Source: Rhizobium sp.
GTDB lineage: Bacteria > Pseudomonadota > Gammaproteobacteria > Burkholderiales > Thiobacillaceae
Length of the DNA: 40,486 bases
Reading direction: 5' to 3'
Assembly: GCA_019459285.1 (NCBI GenBank)
Contig: JAIBEL010000014.1
Coordinates: 1 to 40,486 of the forward strand
A program made the position numbers and the translations under genes. Below are positions 1 through 7,215 of the stretch, one piece after another. The notes under the pieces were generated by a model, which made no database searches, was not told the origin of the DNA, and saw only the letters and a list, made by a program, of their open reading frames with translations. Within the stretch, counting starts at the first letter, position 1. Every line of letters starts with the position of its first letter.

Positions 1-238
1 AACTGGATTACAGGTGTTTTACAGCGTCGAAACGGGATGTGAGAGGCAGTCGGAGGACGGTCGGTCGGTTCTAACCGTTAGAAAGCTGTCGGGAAATTCA
101 GGATTGGGGACGGCCAGACCTGCATCGGTAGCGGTCGGCACCCATACTCGACCCATCAATGGGGAATGGGGGTCGTCGAATCAATGATTTAGCGGAATCA
201 GGGGCTTTTAACGGCTCGTCGTGACCTATGCGAGCTTT
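1..238. other. Left flank with no recognisable gene
   Basis: I see no convincing coding region here. Two small structures are visible. One is a perfect 15-base palindrome, TTCTAAC-C-GTTAGAA, at 69-83. The other is an imperfect stem-loop at 149-175, where CGACCCAT pairs with ATGGGGGTCG leaving extra G bases. The palindrome could be an operator or a recombination site, but nothing next to it identifies a partner. The segment ends exactly where the left copy of the 93-bp inverted repeat begins at 239. Confidence 0.5.
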
Positions 239-275
239 TTGGGAAGCTCAGGTAATGCCACTATACGACGCCCGC
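239..275 (-). pseudogene. Orphan 5' half of tRNA-Gly(CCC)
   Basis: Read on the minus strand this is identical to bases 1-37 of the intact tRNA-Gly at 2431-2504: the acceptor 5' strand, D arm, 5' anticodon stem and anticodon CCC plus AA. After that the sequence diverges, so no T arm or acceptor 3' strand follows and it cannot make a functional tRNA. The junction lies in the anticodon loop, a common crossover position for tRNA-targeting integrases; no integrase gene is visible here. The flank still re-forms a short stem, GAGCTT pairing with AAGCTC. Confidence 0.85.
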
Positions 276-285
276 GACAGTTGCG

Positions 286-314
286 ATTCTAGGGGGGCGA
301 CAGTTCGAACGCAA
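286..314 (-). promoter_or_regulatory. Duplicate of the tRNA-Gly promoter, reading left
   Basis: This is the mirror copy of the tRNA-Gly promoter, with -35 TTGCGT at 309-314 and -10 TAGAAT at 286-291 on the minus strand and a 17-bp spacer. Because it is base-identical to the copy serving the intact tRNA it should be active. It would transcribe the tRNA half at 239-275 and then the flank at 1-238. Confidence 0.6.
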
Positions 315-355
315 CGATCATTCGCAGTGTGCACGGAGTGTTCGTCGACAGTGTG

Positions 356-1384
356 TCAATCGCCAAAACGGAACTGACTTGCGCGCAGATACTCTTCAAC
401 CAGTTCCATCCCAATCCATCTGCGACTATTTTGCTCGGCAACAGCACCCGTGGTGTTTGAACCAGCGAAGGGGTCAACGACGATGTCACCTTCATCCGTC
501 AGCAGTTTGATAAAGAACTCCGGCAACACGGCTGGAAATCGAGCTGGATGAATTTTGATGCCCGCTTCTTTGCAGCGCTTCGTATATTGGTCGTTCGCAG
601 CGTTGTTACCGGACACCAGCATATCGGCAGCGATGGCATCCTCAATGACGTTGGCAGGAATCGACCCTCCGTTAGCCACCTTGTCAAACGACGAGGTGAT
701 AGTGTGACCAGATGGGCGCACGGTGGTCTTCACCCCTTTCTTAGCGAGCCTTAGCATGTCGGCGCTGTAAGGTCGAAGGACCTTCCTGTTATTCGCCTTG
801 GGGAATGGGGTCTTCGAGAACCACCAAACATATTCGACAGATTCCTTTATGCGTATACGGCGCACCGTGACCCACTCCGCAGGCACCGGCATCTTCGCAG
901 GGTTATACCAAAAACACTCCTGAGCCAAGTGAAATCCAACCTCTTCAACCAACGCTATGAGTAGTTTGAAGTGGTAGAGAGAACGTGTCGGTTCCTTCGG
1001 ATTGTAGCTACCCGCGATATTCAAAACAAAGCTGCCATCGTCGGTCAGGACACGCTTTATCTCACGAGCGAAGCCGAGAAACCATTCAACATAATCAGCC
1101 TTACTTACATTTCCATACTCTTTCTTGAAGTGAAGTGCGTATGGAGGCGAGGTGAAAACCAAGTTGACCGAAGAGTCGGGCAGTTTCCCCAGTAGTTCCT
1201 GAGAGTCGCCGAGGTATGTCGCGCCGAGTGCCGTCTCGTAGAACGGTTCGCTTCGGGGTAAAAGCAGCTTCGGGTGTCCGTGTCTAGCCGCGAACAAATT
1301 GGACTGAGGTGTGTCGGCGAGGTTACTCATGTTGTGCATTGTCGCAACGGTTTGGTTATTATCGCTAATCCAAACATTTTCCAT
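356..1384 (-). CDS. DNA methyltransferase of a type II R-M system, probably N4-cytosine
   Basis: The 342-residue protein is an S-adenosylmethionine-dependent amino-methyltransferase. The catalytic motif IV, TSPPY, lies at residues 78-82. The AdoMet-binding motif I, DPFAGS, lies near the C-terminus at about 304-309, with a probable target-recognition region between them. This IV-before-I order is the beta arrangement, and SPPY is more typical of N4-cytosine than of N6-adenine enzymes. It should protect host DNA from the nuclease at 1610-2323. It diverges from the HTH gene with only 6 bp between the start codons, so its promoter must overlap that palindromic gap. An internal ATG at residue 16 is an alternative start if transcription begins inside the annotated 5' end. 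Recognition sequence cannot be read from the protein. Confidence 0.9.
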   Translation of the reverse strand: MENVWISDNNQTVATMHNMSNLADTPQSNLFAARHGHPKLLLPRSEPFYETALGATYLGDSQELLGKLPDSSVNLVFTSPPYALHFKKEYGNVSKADYVEWFLGFAREIKRVLTDDGSFVLNIAGSYNPKEPTRSLYHFKLLIALVEEVGFHLAQECFWYNPAKMPVPAEWVTVRRIRIKESVEYVWWFSKTPFPKANNRKVLRPYSADMLRLAKKGVKTTVRPSGHTITSSFDKVANGGSIPANVIEDAIAADMLVSGNNAANDQYTKRCKEAGIKIHPARFPAVLPEFFIKLLTDEGDIVVDPFAGSNTTGAVAEQNSRRWIGMELVEEYLRASQFRFGD

Positions 1385-1390
1385 AATTAG

Positions 1391-1403
1391 TTGACATTGT
1401 CAA
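1391..1403. promoter_or_regulatory. Palindromic operator candidate between divergent R-M genes
   Basis: TTGACA-T-TGTCAA is a perfect inverted repeat located in the junction between the methyltransferase and the HTH gene. Its half-sites resemble -35 hexamers on both strands, so a protein bound here could block or switch both transcription directions. The adjacent HTH protein is the natural candidate ligand. This is inferred from position and symmetry. Confidence 0.5.
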
Positions 1404-1609
1404 CCCATTTTAACATCCAGCCTAATCTAGAAGAATGGATCTCCCAAGCCGAGGCAGCACGACTCCGTGGTGTGTCTCGGCAGGCGATCGCGAAGCTAGT
1501 CGTGAGTGGGCGCATCAAGACCCTGAATATTGGTGGGCGTCATTTTGTTCACCGGAGCGAGGTCCTTGCATTCGAGCCACGCCAAGCTGGCAGACCGAAA
1601 TCCTCCTAA
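1391..1609 (+). CDS. Excisionase-like HTH DNA-binding protein of the R-M cassette
   Basis: This is a 72-residue protein with a MerR/excisionase-type helix-turn-helix at about residues 16-60. It has the typical order of an alanine-rich helix, [11 protein letters not shown], a GRI wing entry and a trailing RSEVLAF segment. The reading frame opens right after a TAG at 1388-1390, and the only usable starts before the HTH are TTG at 1391 or 1397, with no Shine-Dalgarno sequence. A leaderless or weakly translated message is therefore likely. Its TAA abuts the ATG of the nuclease gene, indicating one operon. I infer a control role like C proteins of R-M systems, although those usually have Xre-type HTH domains. 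It could alternatively be a remnant excisionase. Confidence 0.7.
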   Translation: MTLSTHFNIQPNLEEWISQAEAARLRGVSRQAIAKLVVSGRIKTLNIGGRHFVHRSEVLAFEPRQAGRPKSS

Positions 1610-2323
1610 ATGACCGAACCAGATTTGACTGACCTCAAACAGCTGATTGCGCAGTGTACGCCCGAGCAGAGACAGTCCCTATTCAAAGAGCTGCGGTCCG
1701 AAATCCAAATTCACGAACTTGAAGGCACCTTCGGCGCACCAGCAGAGGTGATCCTGGAAGCAATTCATCGCGCGCCAGAATTAACGAGACGTATGCTTCG
1801 TGGGGTTATAGCCGATTCCGCGTTCGCCACCCTCATAGTTCCTGCGCTCGCCGCCTATGGCTGGCAAGACGACACACCACCGGGTAATCATTCCTTCGAC
1901 CACATGCTGAAAGACGCACAGGGAAGAGTCAGTGTGCAAGTCAAGCTGCAACGGAGCGAGAGAGGAAATCCAGTCATTACCACCGGTACGCGTTTTGGTC
2001 TGGGTGCAGCGATGTATATGGTCGAGCCGCAAAAAACAAGAACCGGCAAGGTGATGGACGCGGAAGGCGGCGAGAAGAAGACACGCCCATACCGTTACGG
2101 CGAGTTCGACGTCCTCGCAGTCTCACTGCAACCTTCGAACGGTCGCTGGGATTCATTCCGCTACACAGTGGGAAACTGGTTACTTCCCGGCGTCGGACCA
2201 AATGAAATTGCCACTTATCAACCCGTGCCGATGGAACCCAATGACGACTGGACGGATGACTTCAATGTGGCTGCTCAGTGGTTCCGGTCAGGGATAGTTA
2301 AACGGATCAGTAACCGCGCATAA
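1610..2323 (+). CDS. Candidate type II restriction endonuclease
   Basis: This is a 237-residue soluble protein. Its role follows mainly from pairing with the divergent methyltransferase. A plausible PD-(D/E)xK-type core is visible: an Asp in SFDH at residue 97, followed after a short hairpin by a beta strand ending Q110-V-K112. Later comes GEFDVLAVSLQ, a strand pattern commonly seen in restriction enzymes of this fold. The N-terminal 60 residues are helical and charged. The start ATG directly follows the HTH stop codon, giving translational coupling, so the HTH protein could set nuclease dosage. I do not recognise a specific isoschizomer family, and the active-site assignment is by eye. Confidence 0.65.
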   Translation: MTEPDLTDLKQLIAQCTPEQRQSLFKELRSEIQIHELEGTFGAPAEVILEAIHRAPELTRRMLRGVIADSAFATLIVPALAAYGWQDDTPPGNHSFDHMLKDAQGRVSVQVKLQRSERGNPVITTGTRFGLGAAMYMVEPQKTRTGKVMDAEGGEKKTRPYRYGEFDVLAVSLQPSNGRWDSFRYTVGNWLLPGVGPNEIATYQPVPMEPNDDWTDDFNVAAQWFRSGIVKRISNRA

Positions 2324-2374
2324 TCAGGATCACGATAACCGTCGCAATGGTAGTCGTCATATTAATGGCACCAC

Positions 2375-2467
2375 CACACTGCGAATGATCGTTGCGTTCG
2401 AACTGTCGCCCCCCTAGAATCGCAACTGTCGCGGGCGTCGTATAGTGGCATTACCTGAGCTTCCCAA
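2375..2467 (+). repeat. Right copy of perfect 93-bp inverted repeat
   Basis: This is the exact reverse complement of 239-331. It starts 51 bp after the nuclease stop codon and ends at tRNA position 37, inside the anticodon loop of the intact tRNA-Gly. The tRNA continues uninterrupted past the repeat end, so this side is the parental copy and the left one is the duplicate. Confidence 0.95.
2392..2420 (+). promoter_or_regulatory. tRNA-Gly promoter
   Basis: A -35 element TTGCGT at 2392-2397, a 17-bp spacer and a -10 element TAGAAT at 2415-2420 place transcription initiation at about 2427, a few bases before the mature tRNA 5' end at 2431. The short direct repeat AACTGTCGC occurs at 2401-2409 and 2424-2432. 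Confidence 0.65.
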
Positions 2468-2504
2468 GCTCATGAGGAGGGTTCGATTCCCTTCGCCCGC
2501 TCCA
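2431..2504 (+). tRNA. glyT: tRNA-Gly (anticodon CCC)
   Basis: This is a 74-base cloverleaf with encoded CCA. The acceptor stem GCGGGCG pairs perfectly with CGCCCGC at 2494-2500, followed by discriminator T and CCA. The anticodon stem TGAGC/GCTCA encloses the loop TTCCCAA, giving anticodon CCC at positions 34-36. The T arm has the standard GTTCGATTC loop. The anticodon arm is itself a near-perfect palindrome, which may have helped the rearrangement that produced the orphan half-copy at 239-275. The gene symbol is tentative because Gly tRNA symbols vary between species. Confidence 0.93.
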
Positions 2505-2555
2505 GATATGGCTTGCCGCCGATTGATTGGGGTCACTCCTGATAGTGTTAAGGCC

Positions 2556-4616
2556 GTGAATACCAAGCCCGTCCCGTCCTCCCCCGACGCCTTGCTGCAC
2601 GAGGTCGATGCGCGCATGACGCAGGCGCTGGACAATTTCTTCCAGCGCAGCCGTAGCACGATTCAGGACACCATCTTCCGGGTGTTGGCCGAACGGATGG
2701 ACACCCCGCACATCGCCACCGGACAAACCTGCCTCGACCTGCTCAACGCCAGTCCGGAAGCCCTGTCCGCCGCGTTTGCCGACCAGTTCCGCCGTCACCT
2801 CGCCCGGCCCGAGACGTTTCCCAGCCACCACGGCGATCCTGCGCCCGAACTGCAACTGGTGGACGACGACACGCTCAAGCGCCAGCTGGCTGAAGAGAAG
2901 CTTGCAGCCGACATGACCGAAACGCTGCGCGCCGACATGCTGCCGCTGTTCCGCCGCATCCAGGCTGTGCAACGGGCCAAGGTGGAAAACAACACGAACC
3001 TGAACCATCCCGATGTCTACGGCCCGCTACCGGTCGTTCGCGCCCTCTCGCGCGCACTCGACTCGCAGGGTATGAGTCCGGCTTGCGGCACCTTTTTGCT
3101 CGAATGCGTACGCGCGCCGCTGCTCGATACGCTGAAACACACCTACACGGCGCTCAACCAATTCCTGAGCGTAGCCGATCTTCCCGACCTTCCGGTGCCG
3201 AACGTCCCCCGCCCGACCCCGCCCCGACGAAGCGAACCCGACGTAGGACACGACGTGCTGGCACATATCCAGTCCGCCTCCGCCGCCGGAGGAAGAGGCC
3301 CGGCAAGCGGAGGACTGCCAACTGGTCTGTTCCAGGCAGCCCCGCCGCGCAGCCTGGTCGACAGTCTGGCCGACTGGCGCGCCTTTCCCCCCGACCTCGT
3401 AAGCGCCAACGCCGAGATGCCCGCCCGGGTCCTGCGACAACTGCAGCAGAATGCACGCCAGGCCGGCACCGGCGCGTTTGATCTCGCCATACTGGATGCC
3501 TTGGCTGGCCTGTTCGAGTTCATCCTCGACGATCCCGCCGTCTCGCCGCGCTACAAGGTCGAGATCGCGCACCTGCAGATCCCGGCCCTCAGGGTGGCGC
3601 TCATTTCGCCCGAGTTTTTCAGCGACGACCAGCACCCGGCTCGCCAACTGATCGACCTGATGGGCCAGTTCTCCCGACGCTTTCCCGAAGGCGACGCAAC
3701 GCACCACAGCGCGCTCGAGCAAATCCATACCGCCTGTGCCACCATTCTCGACGACGCCGACCACCCGAACGAGGCTTTTGCCCGCGCGCACAGCGTACTC
3801 GCCGCCTGGCTGGCGGGCGAGGATGCGCGCACGGAAGCCGCGCTGAATGCTGAAGTAGCGCATCTGGAGCAGATCGAACGGCAGGAACTGGGCACCCTGC
3901 TGGCGCTGGAAAACCTGAATGACCTGACCGAGCGTTATCCTGCCCCGGAATCGGTCCTGCGGCGCCTGGAAACCGCCTGGGTTCCGCATATGGCCTCTCT
4001 GTACGTGGCCGAATCCGGCGAAGGTCCCGACTGGCGGGCAGCCTGCCAGACCCTGCTGAACCTCTTCCTCAGCCTGCAACCTCCCGACAGCGGCGCCACA
4101 CGGGAAGCCCGACTGCAATCGATCCCTGCCATCAATGCCGCATTGCGGCAGGGCCTCCTGGCCCAGGGAGCCGAACCGGCGCAATTGAAAGACTTTTTCA
4201 GCGCCATTACCGCCACCCAGGAATGCTGGATCCGCCCTGCCCTGGGACACCGCGAAGCGCGGGTCAGCACATTTATCCCGCAGCGCATTTCGCCGGCGCA
4301 AATCGAATCATTCGCCAACCAGGCACCGGGCTCGCAGGAAAGCGATCTCGCCCTGCGACAGGCGCAACAATTGATCGAGGGCGACTGGGTGGATTTCGAT
4401 CCGCCCTACGAGGGTCTTGCGACTGCCCGCGTGGCCTGGGTCGGCGTACGCGGCTATCTGCTGTTTTGCGACAGCGAGGGCGAACAGCGCTTTTCGCTGG
4501 ATTGCGAGGGACTCGCCACTGAAATGCGTGCCGGCCGGGCACGCATTCCGGAGCAGTCCCTAACCCGAAATGCCATGCTGCGCCTTAAGGATAGTTTGAC
4601 GAACGGCCCCTCCTAA
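2556..4616 (+). CDS. DUF1631 family protein, first paralogue
   Basis: The 686-residue protein resembles its neighbour at 4868-7102 from end to end and belongs to the betaproteobacterial DUF1631 family. The C-terminal segment beginning GDWVDF (nucleotides about 4381-4600) matches the second paralogue's GDWVEF segment and looks like a PilZ-type beta barrel. The central region has a conserved LQIPALRVAL-type stretch. I chose GTG 2556 because homology with the paralogue begins just after it. The frame opens further upstream, but those codons lie inside the tRNA, and ATG 2508 is only 3 bp after it. The nearest purine run, TAAGG, sits unusually close to the GTG. There is no terminator between tRNA-Gly and this gene. 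Its molecular role is unknown; c-di-GMP linkage is an inference. Confidence 0.8.
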   Translation: MNTKPVPSSPDALLHEVDARMTQALDNFFQRSRSTIQDTIFRVLAERMDTPHIATGQTCLDLLNASPEALSAAFADQFRRHLARPETFPSHHGDPAPELQLVDDDTLKRQLAEEKLAADMTETLRADMLPLFRRIQAVQRAKVENNTNLNHPDVYGPLPVVRALSRALDSQGMSPACGTFLLECVRAPLLDTLKHTYTALNQFLSVADLPDLPVPNVPRPTPPRRSEPDVGHDVLAHIQSASAAGGRGPASGGLPTGLFQAAPPRSLVDSLADWRAFPPDLVSANAEMPARVLRQLQQNARQAGTGAFDLAILDALAGLFEFILDDPAVSPRYKVEIAHLQIPALRVALISPEFFSDDQHPARQLIDLMGQFSRRFPEGDATHHSALEQIHTACATILDDADHPNEAFARAHSVLAAWLAGEDARTEAALNAEVAHLEQIERQELGTLLALENLNDLTERYPAPESVLRRLETAWVPHMASLYVAESGEGPDWRAACQTLLNLFLSLQPPDSGATREARLQSIPAINAALRQGLLAQGAEPAQLKDFFSAITATQECWIRPALGHREARVSTFIPQRISPAQIESFANQAPGSQESDLALRQAQQLIEGDWVDFDPPYEGLATARVAWVGVRGYLLFCDSEGEQRFSLDCEGLATEMRAGRARIPEQSLTRNAMLRLKDSLTNGPS

Positions 4617-4702
4617 TATTTCGGCTTCGACTACACTCAAGTTTCGTTCAGCTTGGCCGATAGGTCAGTTATGCGGTTGTGTGTCGATTTTTCGGCGCAA
4701 CC

Positions 4703-4804
4703 GCCGACCACCGAACAGGGCAAACCCGCCGCGAGGCAGGGACGCAAAGTTACCGGTCTCGCCAGCCCCATCCGGCGGACGAGATAGCGGGGCCGCCGGC
4801 AGTA
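4703..4804 (+). promoter_or_regulatory. Cyclic di-GMP-I (GEMM-I) riboswitch
   Basis: The 252-bp gap before the second DUF1631 gene carries the conserved GEMM-I blocks in the right order. ACAGGGCAAACC is at about 4715-4726. A stem follows with a GCGA (GNRA) tetraloop at 4731-4734. Next is GGGACGCAAAG at 4739-4749, the region around the ligand pocket, then ACCGGTCTCG, whose TCTCG pairs with CGAGA at 4780-4784 to close the second arm. TAGCGGGGCC at 4785-4794 is the 3' side of the aptamer. No U-rich terminator follows, and the Shine-Dalgarno sequence at 4856-4863 lies about 55 bases downstream, so translational control is more likely than attenuation. Exact ends are approximate. Confidence 0.88.
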
Positions 4805-4867
4805 CTCCTGTCACGCGTATACCCTCCGTTCAGGCCGGCCAGCCGCCGATACCGCGAGGTGATCCCC

Positions 4868-7102
4868 ATGGAGCGCGAGATGCCAGACAATTCAGTCGTA
4901 GTTAACCTCAATCAATTCGAACGATCGCGTCGGGCGCAGGTCTCCGCCGAGACCTTGTCCGTCCTGCACGGCTGCCGCGACTTGCTGATCGAAGGTGCGA
5001 CCCGTGTGCTGACCCGGCAGACCGAGGCCATGGAAAATACCCTGCTGGCAATGGCCGACCGCTCGCCTTTGCTGGACACGCGCAACACGTACTACGGTGC
5101 CCAGGGCATCCTCAACAAGCAGGCCAACGAATTACTGAGCGCCTGCAAGGACGTTTACTGCCAGAACTTCAGCGATTTTGCGCTCAACCGCGAGAAAACG
5201 ACCGGCAGCGAATTGCTCGAACTGTCCCTGGTGGACGACCAGGATTTCGAAATCACGCTGGCGGTCGATAAAGCCACCTCGCGACTGCGCTTCAACTGCG
5301 CCGAGGAACTGGTTGCACTGGATGCCCGTATTGCCCATCTGCTGGGCCGCAACGACCTGGCTGAGAACGACAATCCGCTGGGCCCGCGTGCGCTGTGTGA
5401 AGCGATGCTCGACGGCATCACCCGCATGCAGTTGGAACAGGACGTGCGGATCGTTCTATTGAACCAGTTCGACCTGGTGCTCACCACCGAACTCGCCCAC
5501 ATCTACCAGACCATCAACCGCCATCTGATTGACCGCGGCATCCTGCCCGACCTGAAGGTCGGCGCGAAGAACCGGGCACAAGGCTCGGGCTCCGCCCAGC
5601 ACGGCACGCCCTCTGCCGGTACGGGCCCTGCCATGCAGGGCCAAACCGGCGGCGACATGTTCAGGCTGTTCGAGCAGCTCGCGCACGGCGGCGGCCCGGC
5701 AGCGGGCGGATATGCCGGCGGTTCGGGTACCAGCAGTGGCGGTACGCCGGCCGGGCTTGCCGGCTTCAGCCTGCTCGATTCGCTCAGCCAACTTCAATCC
5801 GGCGCACTCATGCTGCCAGGGGGCGGACGCTTCGAACTGCCCCTCCTGGAAGCCGCCAACGTCAGCAACGTGCTCCGCAGTTTGCAGCAAAGTCCGGTCA
5901 TGCAGGCAGCCAGCCCGCTCGATGCGGTGCTGGTGGACGCCGTGGCCATGCTGTTCGACGTGGTCTTCGACGAGGCCTCGATCCCCGATCGCCTCAAGGC
6001 CCAGATCGCGCGCCTGCAGATTCCGGTCCTGAAGGCGGCGATGCTGGACCGCAATTTCTTCTCGCAGTCGAATCATCCGGTGCGTCGCATGCTGGATGCG
6101 ATCGCCACGCTTTCCGTGCACCTGCCCGACAACGAGACGGGCAATGCCCGTCTCGATGCCATTTCGCAAGTGGTCAGCCGGGTGCTGGACAGTTTCGAGC
6201 AGGACATTGCCGTATTCGAATCCGCTGCCGTAGAGCTGGAAGCCATGGCCTCCACCCTGGAAGAAACGCTCGAGGAGACGGTGGACGTCAGCCTGCAACC
6301 GGATATCGCCCAGATCAAGCAAAGCGAACGCGCCGAACTCGCGCCGGTCATCGTGCATGATTTCATCAATCGTGCACTCAAGGATCAACAGGCAGGCGAC
6401 GCAGTACGCGAATTCCTGCGCCGCGACTGGGCGCAGTTGCTTACCCAGGATTACATCAGCGAGGGCGAGCAGGGCGCCCATTTCAACAGCCATGTGGAAA
6501 CCATGCGTGAACTGGTCTGGAGCGTGCAGCCCAAGGCGGACATGGATGCACGCCTGATGCTGGTGCGCATTCTGCCGGGGTTGCTGAAGCGCCTGCGTGA
6601 AGGTACGGCAGAAATCGATCTGCCGCAGAAGCTTTCCGATCGCTTCTTTGCCACCCTGGTCATCCTGCACGCCAACGCGGTGCGGCCCAATTCCCAACCG
6701 GTTCCGCTGCCCGAAATCACACCCGAAGAAATCGAGGCACTGGCCCCTGCGCCTGGCGTCCCTGAAGCCGTTCCGGTGGTGGCGGCCGAAGCCGAGCCTG
6801 CCACGCCTGAAGTGGAAGACGAATTCACCCAGCGTGCCCGCGGCCTGAACAAGGGCGACTGGGTGGAATTCCACTACGACGACGGCACGTTCCGCTGGGC
6901 GCGGCTGGGCTGGGTCAGCAGCATCAAGAACACCTACCTGTTCTCGGATCAGGACGGCATGAACAGCTTTTCCATCGGCCTGCATCGCCTGGCCGACAAG
7001 CTGCGTCGCGGCGAGGCCGTGCTGGTCGAACGCAAATCGATCACCGAATCGGCGTTCGGCAAGCTGATGAACCTGTTCCGCCAGAAACTCGGCCACGCCT
7101 GA
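4868..7102 (+). CDS. DUF1631 family protein, riboswitch-controlled paralogue
   Basis: This is a 744-residue DUF1631 protein. It has a helical N-terminal domain, a Gly/Ser-rich linker (nucleotides about 5580-5760), a second helical domain, a Pro/Ala/Glu-rich linker (about 6700-6810) and a C-terminal module from GDWVEF to the end. The last part has the short alternating beta pattern of PilZ-like domains, but I cannot see a clear RxxxR plus D/NxSxxG signature. The start is ATG 4868, preceded by GAGGTGAT at 4856-4863; the frame is open upstream but would overlap the riboswitch. ATG 4880 is also possible. With a c-di-GMP aptamer in its leader and a possible PilZ-like end, a surface or motility-related c-di-GMP effector is a reasonable hypothesis. 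Confidence 0.88.
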   Translation: MEREMPDNSVVVNLNQFERSRRAQVSAETLSVLHGCRDLLIEGATRVLTRQTEAMENTLLAMADRSPLLDTRNTYYGAQGILNKQANELLSACKDVYCQNFSDFALNREKTTGSELLELSLVDDQDFEITLAVDKATSRLRFNCAEELVALDARIAHLLGRNDLAENDNPLGPRALCEAMLDGITRMQLEQDVRIVLLNQFDLVLTTELAHIYQTINRHLIDRGILPDLKVGAKNRAQGSGSAQHGTPSAGTGPAMQGQTGGDMFRLFEQLAHGGGPAAGGYAGGSGTSSGGTPAGLAGFSLLDSLSQLQSGALMLPGGGRFELPLLEAANVSNVLRSLQQSPVMQAASPLDAVLVDAVAMLFDVVFDEASIPDRLKAQIARLQIPVLKAAMLDRNFFSQSNHPVRRMLDAIATLSVHLPDNETGNARLDAISQVVSRVLDSFEQDIAVFESAAVELEAMASTLEETLEETVDVSLQPDIAQIKQSERAELAPVIVHDFINRALKDQQAGDAVREFLRRDWAQLLTQDYISEGEQGAHFNSHVETMRELVWSVQPKADMDARLMLVRILPGLLKRLREGTAEIDLPQKLSDRFFATLVILHANAVRPNSQPVPLPEITPEEIEALAPAPGVPEAVPVVAAEAEPATPEVEDEFTQRARGLNKGDWVEFHYDDGTFRWARLGWVSSIKNTYLFSDQDGMNSFSIGLHRLADKLRRGEAVLVERKSITESAFGKLMNLFRQKLGHA

Positions 7103-7119
7103 GCAGGCAACTGACACGT

Positions 7120-7133
7120 GCGCCGTGAGGCGC
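7120..7133. other. Short GC-rich hairpin after the second DUF1631 gene
   Basis: GCGCC-GTGA-GGCGC forms a 5-bp stem 17 bases after the stop codon. There is no following T tract, so it is at best a weak or factor-assisted 3' end. Confidence 0.3.
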
Positions 7134-7215
7134 GACCTCGCGGGCTTCGCACATGCCCCCATGCGCCGTCCCTTCGGCACGGCTTGTGTACCCTAAAGGG
7201 TGCTACCCTGCCGGG

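Larger units (their letters stand above)
239..331 (-). repeat. Left copy of perfect 93-bp inverted repeat
   Basis: This segment is the exact reverse complement of 2375-2467; I compared all 93 positions and found no mismatch. Identity ends at 238/2468 on one side and 332/2374 on the other. The repeat contains the tRNA-Gly promoter and the first 37 bases of the tRNA, so it is a duplication of host sequence rather than a typical transposon end. The two copies enclose the methyltransferase, HTH and nuclease genes. Confidence 0.95.

Noticed and set aside
69..83. Integron or phage attachment site at the left edge
   Set aside because: Only a short palindrome is visible, with no integrase and no second copy.
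2445..2555. N-terminal extension of the first DUF1631 gene to 2445
   Set aside because: The extension would run through the tRNA-Gly gene, and family similarity to the second paralogue begins only after GTG 2556.
4679..4867. N-terminal extension of the second DUF1631 gene to 4679
   Set aside because: It would translate the riboswitch. ATG 4868 has a good Shine-Dalgarno sequence.
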